A stretch of DNA of 64,000 nt, taken from a virus. The notes below the pieces were generated by a model. That model worked only from the letters and a program-made list of their open reading frames with translations, ran no database searches and was not told where the DNA came from. The stretch's first letter is position 1. Each line of letters starts with the position of its first letter. Below are positions 43,816-53,900 of this stretch, piece after piece. The DNA is taken from positions 1 to 64,000 of the IMG/VR virus record IMGVR_UViG_3300030329_006583; one strand, given 5' to 3'. The position numbers and the translations under genes were made by a program.

Positions 43816-44340
43816 CTATCCATCCGTATAGAGTGACTGGCCAGGTTGATCGGCAGGGGAGAGGTAATCCCCTAATTTAACGCTGGCAATTGCGTTCGAT
43901 GTTTTAGATGGGTTCTCAGTACCAGCACCCTTACCAAACGTTCCGTTAGTGGGTTGTTGACCAAATCCTTCTGGCGGAGCCGGTATATCTGTTGGGTTTG
44001 TTGATCCTGGGCCTGGTGATGCTGGATTTGGAACGTACGGAGAAGCGGGATCGCCACCGCCGCCGGTCTTCACATTGTCCATGTCTGGCGCGCCACCAAA
44101 TTTAGGATCAAATTCAGGAAAATCAGGATTAGAGCCTTTCCATGCAGATGAAGGTTTTTGCAGCACCGTCTCAAATTCGCCGGTAGCCTCATTATCATCA
44201 TAGGTAATTGTCTTTCCAATAATCGGTGAAAATGTAAAAATCTTGCTCAGGGTTTCTGTATTAGATTGTGAATAACCATTCACCGGACCAAGGCCGCCTT
44301 CACCTTTATTAGGTTCCAGCATAGTTTGTTTTGAAGACAT
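43816..44340 (-). CDS. GPVNGYS paralogue 1, head-region protein
   Basis: This 174-residue protein carries the GLGPVNGYSQSNTETLSKIF block at about 15-34, shared with its neighbour, followed by a Pro/Gly/Thr-rich low-complexity body (YVPNPASPGPGSTNPTDIPA) and the end SPADQPGQSLYTDG. GGGAG precedes ATG 44340. No enzyme motif is visible. With its paralogue it probably arose by local duplication. A role in the prohead or on the capsid is a guess from context. Confidence 0.65.
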   Translation of the reverse strand: MSSKQTMLEPNKGEGGLGPVNGYSQSNTETLSKIFTFSPIIGKTITYDDNEATGEFETVLQKPSSAWKGSNPDFPEFDPKFGGAPDMDNVKTGGGGDPASPYVPNPASPGPGSTNPTDIPAPPEGFGQQPTNGTFGKGAGTENPSKTSNAIASVKLGDYLSPADQPGQSLYTDG

Positions 44341-44361
44341 TTCTTTCTCCCGAAATTTAAA

Positions 44362-44640
44362 TTAAAGTTTCTTAATAATTCTTTTACGTAATTTTTGTTT
44401 AGCCTCTATAATTCGATTGAGGCGTTTCTTGAGTTTTCCTTCCTTGATTTTCAAAGCTGACATCCACTCAACGTCATTCTCTAGGGAATCTGCCAACTCA
44501 TCAGCAGGTACTTCTTCTACTTTGTCAGCAACATCAATAGAATCTTCTTCACCTGTTTCGAGAACTTCCATCATCTTTTTCTTTTCTTCCAACACCAATT
44601 TCTTAAGTAATGCCGGGGTTAGTTTTGTTTTCTTAGCCAT
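44362..44640 (-). CDS. Small charged prohead-core-like protein
   Basis: This 92-residue protein is strongly helical and charged: basic N terminus (KKTKLTPALLKKLVLEEKKK), acidic middle (GEEDSIDVADKVEEVPADEL) and a very basic C terminus (RLNRIIEAKQKLRKRIIKKL). In T4 small charged core proteins (gp67, gp68) lie in the same interval between portal and scaffold, so a core role is plausible by composition and position, not by sequence match. GGAGGAG precedes ATG 44640. Confidence 0.6.
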   Translation of the reverse strand: MAKKTKLTPALLKKLVLEEKKKMMEVLETGEEDSIDVADKVEEVPADELADSLENDVEWMSALKIKEGKLKKRLNRIIEAKQKLRKRIIKKL

Positions 44641-44715
44641 TCCCTATCTCCTCCAATGAAAAAGCTATATGCATATACATATTTCGTTGAAAAAGTTTCT
44701 TTCTGTATTTTTTAA

Positions 44716-45129
44716 TTATGGGAGTTTCTTCTCGGCGAATGCCAACGTTGCCCAATTCCCTGCAACGTCACCAAATGCATCTAATGATTCCCCAGAAGGT
44801 CCTGGGCCGGAGCCCATCATTTGTGAAGACATTCCTGGGTAACTCTCTGCAGATGTTTGTTCTTGCAGTGTGGTAACAGCAGTATCAGCTAATATTGATG
44901 CCATAACAGGATCATCGGTGATTTGCCCAACGGTGGATTGCACCTTTTTCTCAAATTTAATATTGTCAAGCGCTTGAGTTCGCCTAAGGTGTTGGTTTTC
45001 TAATTCAAGTTGTTTTTGTTCACGAAGGTGTGATTTTTTGATTTTATTTTCACCAATACCCTCTGATAGAATCTCAACCAGACATTCCTTAACAAGCGAT
45101 TTTAACATTTTTCTAGAAAGCTTTGCCAT
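44716..45129 (-). CDS. Small head-region protein, possible core component
   Basis: This 137-residue protein starts MAKLSRKMLKSLVKECLVEI, an amphipathic leader with LVE and LSE, both possible prohead-protease sites. A coiled, basic segment (KIKKSHLREQKQLELENQHL) and a Met/Gly/Pro-rich end follow. It lies directly after the prohead protease gene. The N terminus fits a protein packaged in the prohead. Only a weak ribosome-binding site (GGAAA) is seen. Function unknown. Confidence 0.6.
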   Translation of the reverse strand: MAKLSRKMLKSLVKECLVEILSEGIGENKIKKSHLREQKQLELENQHLRRTQALDNIKFEKKVQSTVGQITDDPVMASILADTAVTTLQEQTSAESYPGMSSQMMGSGPGPSGESLDAFGDVAGNWATLAFAEKKLP

Positions 45130-45138
45130 TTTATTATT

Positions 45139-45747
45139 TTATTTCCAATCCAATATATCGTTAAATAGACGATCAACCCGATCGGTTTGATTAAAAACCT
45201 TTTTAAGATCTTCCCTTCTTACCTCACGGCCTTCTTTCATCATAAATGCGCCAGGAGTTGATGGTTCTGAAACAAAATCCCAACATATCAATTGGAAATC
45301 ATCTTGTACGATATCATAATCGCCTTGCTGGTTTGTGGAACCAACACCTCGTGAAGATATACCTAATGTTACCCCAGATTCAACAAGGCTTTTGAGTATT
45401 TTGCCACAAGGGGTATCCAACAGTTCAACCACCCCGTAAACAACATCACCCTCCATATACGCCTCACGAATGATATGAGAAACGTTTTTTAATTCTACAA
45501 CAGAACTATCTGGGTGATCGCATTCTCCTAGTGCACGATTTTCACGAATAAACTTTTGGTAGTTTCTAATTTCTCTCTCTAAAATCTCGCGTGGATAAAC
45601 ACGGCCATTTTGATTTAGGGTTTCCGCCTTTTGGAGAACACCTTTCATCATAATCTTACCATTGTTTTTTTCCATTGACTCCTTTATCATATCTTTGTTA
45701 TATTCAAAAGGCGACCAGTCGGTAATTACTTTTAAATTAGCACTCAC
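45139..45747 (-). CDS. 21: Prohead protease, gp21 type
   Basis: This 202-residue protein is a herpes-like (S78/U9-type) maturation protease. The expected residues are His78 in ECDHPDSS and Ser131/132 in LGISSRGVGS, with a VLQKAETLNQNGRVYP segment (37-52) common to the family. It removes the scaffold and trims the capsid protein inside the prohead. The GTG start at 45747 has GGAG seven bases before it and overlaps the upstream gene by 11 nt. The order portal, unknown, protease, scaffold, capsid follows T4. Confidence 0.93.
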   Translation of the reverse strand: MSANLKVITDWSPFEYNKDMIKESMEKNNGKIMMKGVLQKAETLNQNGRVYPREILEREIRNYQKFIRENRALGECDHPDSSVVELKNVSHIIREAYMEGDVVYGVVELLDTPCGKILKSLVESGVTLGISSRGVGSTNQQGDYDIVQDDFQLICWDFVSEPSTPGAFMMKEGREVRREDLKKVFNQTDRVDRLFNDILDWK

Positions 45748-46600
45748 TTTGATTCTCCAAAAGTTCCTGTTTCAAACTTGATATAGTTAATAGGCGAGAA
45801 ACGGTAGCATCATCAATTCTCTTTACCTGAAAATTTTCAATCTTTTTTATAACATTGCCTACTTTTTCATTTAATACTTCGTTCTTGCATGTTAAAGCAA
45901 ATTCACGAATCTCATCAACAGCCAATTTTTTAAGAGTATTGTATTTTTCAATTTTTGCAGGATCATTTAATGATGTCTCAAACACGTATTGTTTAATAAT
46001 ACCTTTCTGTTCCTCATTTAAAGACTCACCATATTTTTTATTGAATTTTTCATTCATAATTTTAAGTGTCAATACGTTAATATCTTTATTGTCGTAATCC
46101 GGTGTTACAGAACCAGAGGTAGTACCCTCTGCTAGTAACCAATTTATGACATCATTTTCATATTTAACAACCCTGGCAATGTCTGCATGTTCCCTCAATC
46201 TCCAATCATTTAATAATGTTTGGATTGTGGCATAACTACGATATTCCTTAATACGTTGGTTATAAAAATTGGAATCATCCAGCGTATGATTAATTTTTTT
46301 AATTAACGCGGATTTTTCATGCCTAAGTTTATTACCGTCAAATTTTCTAGATGCATTTCTAGCATCCTCAAGAATCCTATTAGCCAATGCCTCCCGGGGA
46401 ACACGGGTTTTTACTAGTGCATTAAACAATCTAAATTCACGATATAATTGACTCCCCGGTTTAAAACATTCTCTAATTATTCTCAACGTTATCCTGGCTT
46501 TTACATAATCTTTTTCAAGCACAGCTTTGGACATATATTTTGTTAATTGTTCAAATATGATCCCGACATTTCGTTTTTTATTGTGAGATCCTTTACTCAT
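45737..46600 (-). CDS. Conserved-position head protein between portal and protease
   Basis: This protein of about 287 residues is mostly helical and charged: KDYVKARITLRIIRECFKPG near residue 40, a REHADIARVVKYENDVINWL segment near 140-160, and a helical C terminus. I start at ATG 46600, nine bases after GGAG; an ATG two codons earlier is only three bases away. It overlaps the portal gene by 8 nt and the protease gene by 11 nt, so all three should be made together. No known domain is recognised; a core or portal-assembly role is inferred from position. Confidence 0.7.
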   Translation of the reverse strand: MSKGSHNKKRNVGIIFEQLTKYMSKAVLEKDYVKARITLRIIRECFKPGSQLYREFRLFNALVKTRVPREALANRILEDARNASRKFDGNKLRHEKSALIKKINHTLDDSNFYNQRIKEYRSYATIQTLLNDWRLREHADIARVVKYENDVINWLLAEGTTSGSVTPDYDNKDINVLTLKIMNEKFNKKYGESLNEEQKGIIKQYVFETSLNDPAKIEKYNTLKKLAVDEIREFALTCKNEVLNEKVGNVIKKIENFQVKRIDDATVSRLLTISSLKQELLENQSEC

Positions 46601-48548
46601 TTTCATTCTCTCCGTCTGTGGCTACATCTTCCGCCAACAATGATGATACCTTTTTTTTCAATCCAAGTTTTTTCCCAAGATTTCCTAAAGTATTCTCCAA
46701 TTCAAAAGTCATTTTTGCGTTTTGACCAATCTTAGTATCTAAATAAGTATTCATAAAAGAATCTTCCAATCCCTCCCCAAACGGATTTTTCAAAGACTCT
46801 GCATCATAAGGCTGATTCATCGAATCTTGTTTCCTGGCAGGACCGCCAACACTGGCCATTTTTGCAAGATTAGGCATATGGGTAGAGGCCGGTCCGGAAG
46901 TTACTTTTCGGCTTTTCCTAAGAGGCTCGTTAAAAACATTTCTAATCTGTTTCTCAGCCTTGGCAGGTGCGTCTAAATCGCCTAAGGACAATTTAAGGAT
47001 ATCATCATCATCTTCCTCATCATCTGTCTCGTCGGTTTCATTAATTTCTTCCGACGATTTTGCTATCAATAATTGACCTTGTGGTTCATCAGCCGAGAAT
47101 AGGCCTCCGCCTGCTTCTCCTTCTGGTTCAGGGGCACCGGCTTCAGGTGATTCAGCTGAAACATTCTCTAATTCTGAATCTCTTACTTTATCTTCTTCAC
47201 GACCTTCTTCAATCCTTTCTACCTCGAGATCTGTAAGGCCCATAACATTTTTGCGTATCCAGTATCTGTCTACCACACCTTCAGGTGCTGCGGCGGCAAT
47301 TTCAAATCTTGTCCTGATCAATTCCAATTTTTGTTGTTGGGCAATTGATGAAGGATTAGATAATGCCAATTCAAAATCAATCAAGTCATCCCCTTCATAA
47401 CCATGACAATAAAGGTGAATCATTGCTAATTTATTAAGTTCAGAAATAACCGTTTTTTGAATACGTTGTATTGAACGTGAAAAACGAATGTCTTCCTGTG
47501 CCAAGGTTGCCTTGGCACCGACTTCTTCATCATAACCTAAATATGCCCTAGGGATTTTAAGTGCAGCAAAAAGCTTTTTCTGAATATATTCCACATCCTC
47601 GATGGCGGCGGTGTTTTGACCACCCGCCAATGTATCAATCCTTGTTCCTGATTCACCGCCACGAACGGGAAGAAAATAATCTTCATCTACACTAAGCGGA
47701 TTGTATCTTAAATCAACCTTGCCCGTTGTTTTATCCACCACCTGACTACGTTTAAGACTTGTTTGTGCCTGTTGTAAATAAGTCGCAACATCCTCAGGTG
47801 GGACGTTACCAACATCAATATAAAAAACACGCCGTTCAGGTGCACGAATAACACGATAAACCAACATGGCATCTTCAATCAAGATAAGCTGACGCCAAAT
47901 TCTACGCGCTGATTCCAGAACGCTTGTACCATACGGAAGAAAAGCATCGTTACCTAAAAGCCTAAAATGACTAACTTGCCAATTCTCCAATACTGTATTT
48001 CCCTGAGTCATCCACCTAAAACGCACAGCCGCGGGGTTGTTGGGATCAAAATTTTCTTCCCTTTCAATCTCTGAAATGGCAATTGGAAATGCATTAATAA
48101 CCCCATATTCAGGTGAGATATCATTAAAAAGAAAAAAGTCTCCATATTTACACAGGTTTCTAACCCACATAACCAAATTGAATTCAACATTTAGGATGTC
48201 ATAAAAAAGATTGTCCAGCAATTCATGAATACGCCTGTTTTCCGAGTATATATGCAAAACTCGTCCGCGTTCATCAGGAGAAACAGTTTCCTCGGAGTAT
48301 ATGTCAAGTGCAGAAGCAATCTCAGGTGTAGCCTCCATTTCACTGAAGTCACTATACCTTGACATTCTATCAAAAGCACCATAGGCACTTAAGGTACTAT
48401 TATAAACATCGCTGTGAGCGCGCTGGAATAATTCAAGGGCTGTACTAGCACCTGGTTCGGCAAAATTACGTACTTTACGTTTAATTATCGGGCCGGCACG
48501 AAATAATTGTGTCAACCTCTGAAATAGGTTTTGGGTTTGTCTTGGCAT
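46593..48548 (-). CDS. 20: Portal protein, gp20 type
   Basis: This 651-residue protein forms the dodecameric DNA channel at the capsid vertex. The typical gp20 run is visible: MSRYSDFSEMEATPEIASAL (about 62-81) with DIYSEETVSPDERG after it, the PYGTSVLESARRIWRQ block, and RAPERRVFYIDVGNVPPEDV. T4 gp20 has 524 residues; the surplus is mainly a C-terminal, acidic, Pro/Glu-rich tail (about 470-650). GAGG precedes ATG 48548. The gene follows the large terminase. Confidence 0.93.
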   Translation of the reverse strand: MPRQTQNLFQRLTQLFRAGPIIKRKVRNFAEPGASTALELFQRAHSDVYNSTLSAYGAFDRMSRYSDFSEMEATPEIASALDIYSEETVSPDERGRVLHIYSENRRIHELLDNLFYDILNVEFNLVMWVRNLCKYGDFFLFNDISPEYGVINAFPIAISEIEREENFDPNNPAAVRFRWMTQGNTVLENWQVSHFRLLGNDAFLPYGTSVLESARRIWRQLILIEDAMLVYRVIRAPERRVFYIDVGNVPPEDVATYLQQAQTSLKRSQVVDKTTGKVDLRYNPLSVDEDYFLPVRGGESGTRIDTLAGGQNTAAIEDVEYIQKKLFAALKIPRAYLGYDEEVGAKATLAQEDIRFSRSIQRIQKTVISELNKLAMIHLYCHGYEGDDLIDFELALSNPSSIAQQQKLELIRTRFEIAAAAPEGVVDRYWIRKNVMGLTDLEVERIEEGREEDKVRDSELENVSAESPEAGAPEPEGEAGGGLFSADEPQGQLLIAKSSEEINETDETDDEEDDDDILKLSLGDLDAPAKAEKQIRNVFNEPLRKSRKVTSGPASTHMPNLAKMASVGGPARKQDSMNQPYDAESLKNPFGEGLEDSFMNTYLDTKIGQNAKMTFELENTLGNLGKKLGLKKKVSSLLAEDVATDGENENE

Positions 48549-48601
48549 CTCTTTCCTCTTAAACCATAACTATTTTACTTATATTGCAAAATATTTAAAC
48601 C

Positions 48602-50203
48602 TTAAACTAACCAGGATAAATCTCCATATACAGGATGATAACTACCACTAACCGGTGCAGGCGTTTCATTCAATATAACGGGAAGGAATGGATTCAATCT
48701 TTTCTGTACCCATGGACTCTCATGTGATACTTGATTTTGTGTCTCATTAACCTTCATTGCATCTAACATGGCTTTGTTAACATCAACCGTGTATTTATTG
48801 TAAGAAGGTGTGGTATCATATAACCAAACCCCAATAGCGACTGACATTACAAGATCATCATTTTTTCCTTTTTGTGCCTGTGCCTTTGCACCTTTCCAAA
48901 CAAATGTTTTTAATTCTTCATATAATCGGGAGGAAGGAATTTTAAGTTGACGGTTTCTTATCACTTCCTCCAATTTGGTAAGAATCTGGTTACGGCTTTG
49001 GCCCGAGGTGGTAAAACCTATTTTGTGTAAATTGCTTTCCCCTGAATACATGCTAGCATAACGATCTTTTTGTTTCTTAAAATATAAATTAGGATATCCT
49101 AATTCTTGCAATTTCATAATAACCGCATAGCCGTAGGTGTTATTTTCAGGACACATTAATGCCTTATTATAGCGCATACCAGCTTCATTTAAAAGCAATG
49201 CAAACTGATCAGGGGGTAATTTACCTTTATATTCTGCAACAATCTCAGATTCCATCGTGTCAATTACATGAAACGCAGAATAATCTGCGGCATCCCCACG
49301 TGCAATATCTGCAGAAATAATATACCTGTGCTCTGTTAATGCATATTTCCAAACCCATACCCCCATATCAGGGCCCCATTTTTCCAGCGGGTTCTTGACA
49401 CCCACCCTAATGTATTCAAGGTCATCGGCGGTTAGAAATGTATCACCACTGGCTGAAAAATCACATAAAAATTCTTGAGCCACTTGCTTTTTAGAAAAAC
49501 TTTTGGATTCATTTTCAAACCATTCTTCATCATGTTCCGGATGAACCCACCATGGTAATTTAATAGGGTTAAACTCATTTTCTCCGGCTTCAGCTTTTAC
49601 ATATAATTCATGGTATTGTCCTCCCACACCATTAGGGGTGGATAAAACAATAGACCTACCACCTGTTGAGATTGTAGGATATAAACCCATCCATAACTCA
49701 TCAAAATTTCTAACAAAAGCTGCCTCATCCACAATCAATAATGATAACGCCTCTGAACGACCTGCATCATCTGAGGTAGGTACCGCTTTAATTTGTGAAC
49801 CATTACTGAATTCCAACGATTGTTTATTATTGGAAACTATTTGTGGAAGAACCAACCATGGTGGCAGGTTTTTTAATGCAACCTTAACTTTTTTAATGAA
49901 ATTTTGTGCAACTGCCAATTTAGTTGCAATGATTAAAATATTCTTATCTTTATAAAAAATAGCCAACCAAACAGCATATGCAGCAGAAAGAGTTGAAATA
50001 CCTAATTGCCTAGATTTCAAAATAATATTGAATCGATGATCAACAAAATCCTTGAGACAATCATTCTGAAAACTGTATGTTTTAAAGGGAATAAGCCCCC
50101 TTGTGGGGTGCTGAATTTGTACATATTTATTTAAAAAATAAACAGGATCCTTACCACATTTGAGTATCTCTTTTACTTGGCGTTGTTTGGTAGTCAAAGC
50201 CAT
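48602..50203 (-). CDS. 17: Terminase large subunit, gp17 type
   Basis: This 533-residue packaging motor has an ATPase domain with Walker A KSRQLGIST (63-71), Walker B LLIVDEAA (155-162) and coupling motif STPNG (188-192). The RNase H-like nuclease domain has Asp299 in SADIARGDAADY, Glu353 in CPENN and Asp450 in KNDDLVMS. The ATG overlaps the previous gene by one base (TAATG). No small terminase is recognised next to it. Similarity to gp17 suggests headful packaging, so ends of the genome need not be at fixed sites. Confidence 0.95.
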   Translation of the reverse strand: MALTTKQRQVKEILKCGKDPVYFLNKYVQIQHPTRGLIPFKTYSFQNDCLKDFVDHRFNIILKSRQLGISTLSAAYAVWLAIFYKDKNILIIATKLAVAQNFIKKVKVALKNLPPWLVLPQIVSNNKQSLEFSNGSQIKAVPTSDDAGRSEALSLLIVDEAAFVRNFDELWMGLYPTISTGGRSIVLSTPNGVGGQYHELYVKAEAGENEFNPIKLPWWVHPEHDEEWFENESKSFSKKQVAQEFLCDFSASGDTFLTADDLEYIRVGVKNPLEKWGPDMGVWVWKYALTEHRYIISADIARGDAADYSAFHVIDTMESEIVAEYKGKLPPDQFALLLNEAGMRYNKALMCPENNTYGYAVIMKLQELGYPNLYFKKQKDRYASMYSGESNLHKIGFTTSGQSRNQILTKLEEVIRNRQLKIPSSRLYEELKTFVWKGAKAQAQKGKNDDLVMSVAIGVWLYDTTPSYNKYTVDVNKAMLDAMKVNETQNQVSHESPWVQKRLNPFLPVILNETPAPVSGSYHPVYGDLSWLV

Positions 50204-50577
50204 TATGCATCAACCTGAATATCTGCAAATCTCCTATAATACGCAATTTTTCTCGGTGAATTGGTGGTTGCCTGTATCAATTCCAGATCATCACGATTTG
50301 ATAATTCCTTTGTATTAAGATCATCACCGGTTTGATTTTTAAATTCATCCTTAAGAAGTTTTAAAACATTCTTCAATCTTTGCATAGACTCATCAACTAA
50401 AACCACCGTCTGATCACGCATACTGCGTTCACTGGCAAAATGAACAATTGTTGAAAACCTTAGGGACAACATATCACCTTGTAACGTATAGGTGATACCA
50501 CTCTGTCCATCACCACCTTTACCTACAGAAAAATCCAGTATGTTCCCAATCGCGTTAATTTGTTCGTTATTTAACAT
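50203..50577 (-). CDS. Unknown protein upstream of terminase
   Basis: This 124-residue protein starts MLNNEQINAIGNILDFSVGK and contains a strand-rich segment (MLSLRFSTIVHFASERSMRD at about 51-70) followed by a charged helix (VDESMQRLKNVLKLLKDEF). It is joined to the terminase gene by a one-base TAATG overlap. This is where a small terminase might be sought, but its sequence shows no helix-turn-helix that I can identify. Function unknown. Confidence 0.65.
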   Translation of the reverse strand: MLNNEQINAIGNILDFSVGKGGDGQSGITYTLQGDMLSLRFSTIVHFASERSMRDQTVVLVDESMQRLKNVLKLLKDEFKNQTGDDLNTKELSNRDDLELIQATTNSPRKIAYYRRFADIQVDA

Positions 50578-50614
50578 TTTTCTCTCCCTATGCGTATAAT
50601 TATCACATCATACA

Positions 50615-50920
50615 TCACTTTATCCTATATGTTGGTTGATTCATGAGAAAGTTCACATGTTCATCCACTTGTTCCTTTGTTGGGCGCCATCCATCCATCC
50701 ACGCATGCCTATTGCCTTGTGCCCATTGAAACATGCAACTTTGACAACATTTATATTTATCGTAGGAAATTGTATCATTAATATCTTTCATCAAAAAACC
50801 GCATATGCTACAATCCACCACAAAATCAACTATGATCTCTTGACCTTTAATTATTTTAATGTTTGGAGATACTTCCTTTATTATTCTACCACCAAAATAT
50901 GTATTCCATTCCTCACTCAT
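50615..50920 (-). CDS. Small zinc-ribbon protein
   Basis: This protein of about 101 residues carries two CxxC pairs, CSIC and CQSC, preceded by a Cys-Cys (KCC), consistent with one zinc-ribbon. It ends in a helical part (WRPTKEQVDEHVNFLMNQPT). The start is uncertain: ATG 50920 overlaps the SbcCD-like gene stop by 8 nt, while ATG 50935 and GTG 50947 are also in frame. A zinc-ribbon next to recombination genes could bind nucleic acid, but nothing more specific can be said. Confidence 0.65.
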   Translation of the reverse strand: MSEEWNTYFGGRIIKEVSPNIKIIKGQEIIVDFVVDCSICGFLMKDINDTISYDKYKCCQSCMFQWAQGNRHAWMDGWRPTKEQVDEHVNFLMNQPTYRIK

Positions 50921-53900
50921 AAACAATCTTTGCATCCTTACCGACACTGGTTATATCTAATACATTATCCACCGCGTCCTTAACTGCATCAACATGTGAT
51001 ATAACCATAATATTTTTAAACCACTTCTTTAAAGAATTCAATAAACGATTGCATGCTTCAACATTCATTTCATCCAAAGCACCGAACCCTTCATCAATAA
51101 TAAGCATATTAGTCTTAGGTAAACATGAAATATTTATTAACGCAACCCGAATGGCCAGACTAGCCATCATCTTTTCCATTCCTGATGCACATTCAATTAT
51201 GCGTTGAGAATCCCCGTAATTAATAACAATATCCATATCATTTGAACCGGATTCAGAACTTAGCTCAACCGTAAAGCCCACAACGCCTTGTAGGATTTTA
51301 GATATCTCTGCATTAATAATAGGTAATTGAGATGTTATAATTTGCAACGGTATACCTTTTTTGGAAAATGCACCCATCATAATATCATAGCAACGCCATT
51401 CCTCGTACAATTTCCCGTATTTGATCTTTTCGCTCTGTGAAGTTTTTATTTCCTTTTGCAGAAGTGCAATAGATTCAGAGGCAGATATCCTTTTGGCGTC
51501 AAGTTTTGCTATTTTATCACGCAAAGCCTGAATCTTTCGGCGTAAACTGGAAACTGCTTTGGCATTTGAATCAGAGGAAACGCGTAATTTCATACTAGAC
51601 AAATTGTTTTCAGATTCTGACAATAATTTACCGGCTTTGCTTTTTTGTGTCAACAATTGATTAAACAACATTTCGTCCCTTGAATCCTCTAATAATAATT
51701 CTGCCTCTTGCTTTAAAACATCATCATATTTATCAATTTTTACCTGTAATTGCTGGTCTTCTATTTTTTTCAGTGCACGCCTACTAGCCCTTACGTTGGA
51801 TATTAATTCATTCACTGCCTTTTGTTGTGATTCCATCAAAGACTTGTTGGAATGTGAATCCTTAATAAATTTACACGTAGGGTATTTATCCCCGCACGGT
51901 ACCTCGCCCAATCTTTTTACGGATTTTTTTTGCTCTTTTAAGATTGTTTTTTCTTTTTCGTGAACATGTTCCAATTCTAATAAACTCTTCTCCAAATCTC
52001 GTTGGATCTCTAGTTGTTCCTTCAGTTCATTTATTGGAAATTGTTCCTTAAGGGTGCTGATTCTTTCAATTTTTAAAAGATTTTCCTCCCTTCTTTTTTC
52101 CATCGCCTGTATTTTTTCATTAGAAATAGCTAACGTAGAATTAATCTTTTCAATTTTTTTTACCTGATCGTCAACATCCCGTTGGGTAACGGCATCTTTA
52201 TCTTTGTGTGTTGCCAAAGTGATGTTTAATTCCTCCAAATTGGCACGGGCATCTGCATATTGACTATCTAGCTCTTCCTTCCGTAATTGTTTGTTTATTA
52301 CCCTATCTTCTTTTTCAGCAATTAAGGTATCCCAATCTTTATCAGGCACATTTTTTAGCATCCCTTTAATATCCGCAGAATCTTCTTTTGCAAGGTATGC
52401 CATCTTCTCAAATACATCAAGATCCAAAAATTTATTTAGAATTGCCTTTCTTTGTGTTGCACGATTCTTGATAAAGGTATTCATCTCACCCTGGCTAGCA
52501 AGTGATGTAAGAAGAAAATCATCTGCAGTCCCAACCAAAGTTCTCATTGTTTTTTCAGTTTCACGACGCTGTTCACCATTTAAATCCTGGATAACTTCAC
52601 CGGCAGAATTCAATCTAGACAAATTAAGGTGTGTAACAGCATGAACTTTACCTGCCCTGGTTTGGTGTTTAACAGATTGACGCTCAGCCCTATATAGATT
52701 ACCGTTCACCACAAAATCCACTTCCCCGAGACAATGACCTTTTCGGGAATTTATAACATGTAAATTTTTGATAGGACCACGATCTGTGGTATTAAATAAG
52801 GTGTACATCAGCGCGCCTGCAATGGATGATTTACCCGATCTGTTTTTACCAAAAATACCGGTGATCCCATTTAAATTATCAAAATTTACTACATTCTCTT
52901 TACCATAAAGAAATAAGTTGTCAAATTGCAATCTCTTAATTGAAAAACGTGTATTCCTAACAGTCGATTCTTGGGTTGCTAATTGATTAACGTATTTAGT
53001 GACTAGCTTTTCAATTCTTTCCCATGTATCTAGAGATATATCACTTTCTGAATAATAATTCTTTAAAAGCTTGACATGTGTTTTGGGATCACGTAAATCC
53101 TCATGAAATATTTCACCATCAGCAGTTTGAATTGCAGAACGGAATTCATCATGTTGTTCATATTTAAAAACAATCTCGTAAGGCTTTTTTTCCTTTTTTA
53201 ATGCAGCATACAGTTGTTTAATTTCAGCCTGTGATATCAAATCATTAGCACGAATACGGTACCGTGATTCATTAGGGTGTTGACGCGCTGCATCCAATAT
53301 AGTCTCCGCGTCGCCGTCCCAATCCAATGTCACAAATGGGTGTTTATGAATGACGGGATAAAACGTGCTTTTAAAATTATCCCTATCATCAATCTCCCAA
53401 TATAAAAACCCTTTTCCAGGATCTTCTCCGTAATTCTGTTGGATTGTACTCCCGCAATATGCAATACGTTTTTCGTCATCCAGATATTGAACTTTGTGAA
53501 TATCTCCCAAGAATGCAAAATCAAAGCCGTCAAAAAAAGCTGCGTCAACCTCACCATCTATTTGCCAATCAATATCAGTTGCAGAACCTTGCACACCACC
53601 ATGGTACAAGGCGATATTGATTTCACCTTTCACCGGTTTTACATCTTCCCAGCCTTCTTCGTCAAAACACGAAAACACCCCCCAGTTAATTCCGGCAATT
53701 CCGGTTGGGTATATACCAGACTTTTTGTAAAGATGAATTCTAGGGTTATCTAGTGCCTTGATAATAGGTGTAATTGCATCCTGGCGGTGTTTATTGAGAA
53801 CCAGGCCGTCATGATTGCCCAAGATAACATGAGTGGGTGCCAATTCAGCCAAACCTGTAAACCACCAATTCAAGATATCGATCAATTCAGGTGAAATCCC

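Noticed and set aside
44666-44677. 12-bp palindrome TATATGCATATA
   Set aside because: Single occurrence in an AT-rich gap, with no promoter beside it; likely chance.
50203-50577. Small terminase subunit
   Set aside because: Position fits, but no helix-turn-helix or gp16-like pattern is visible.
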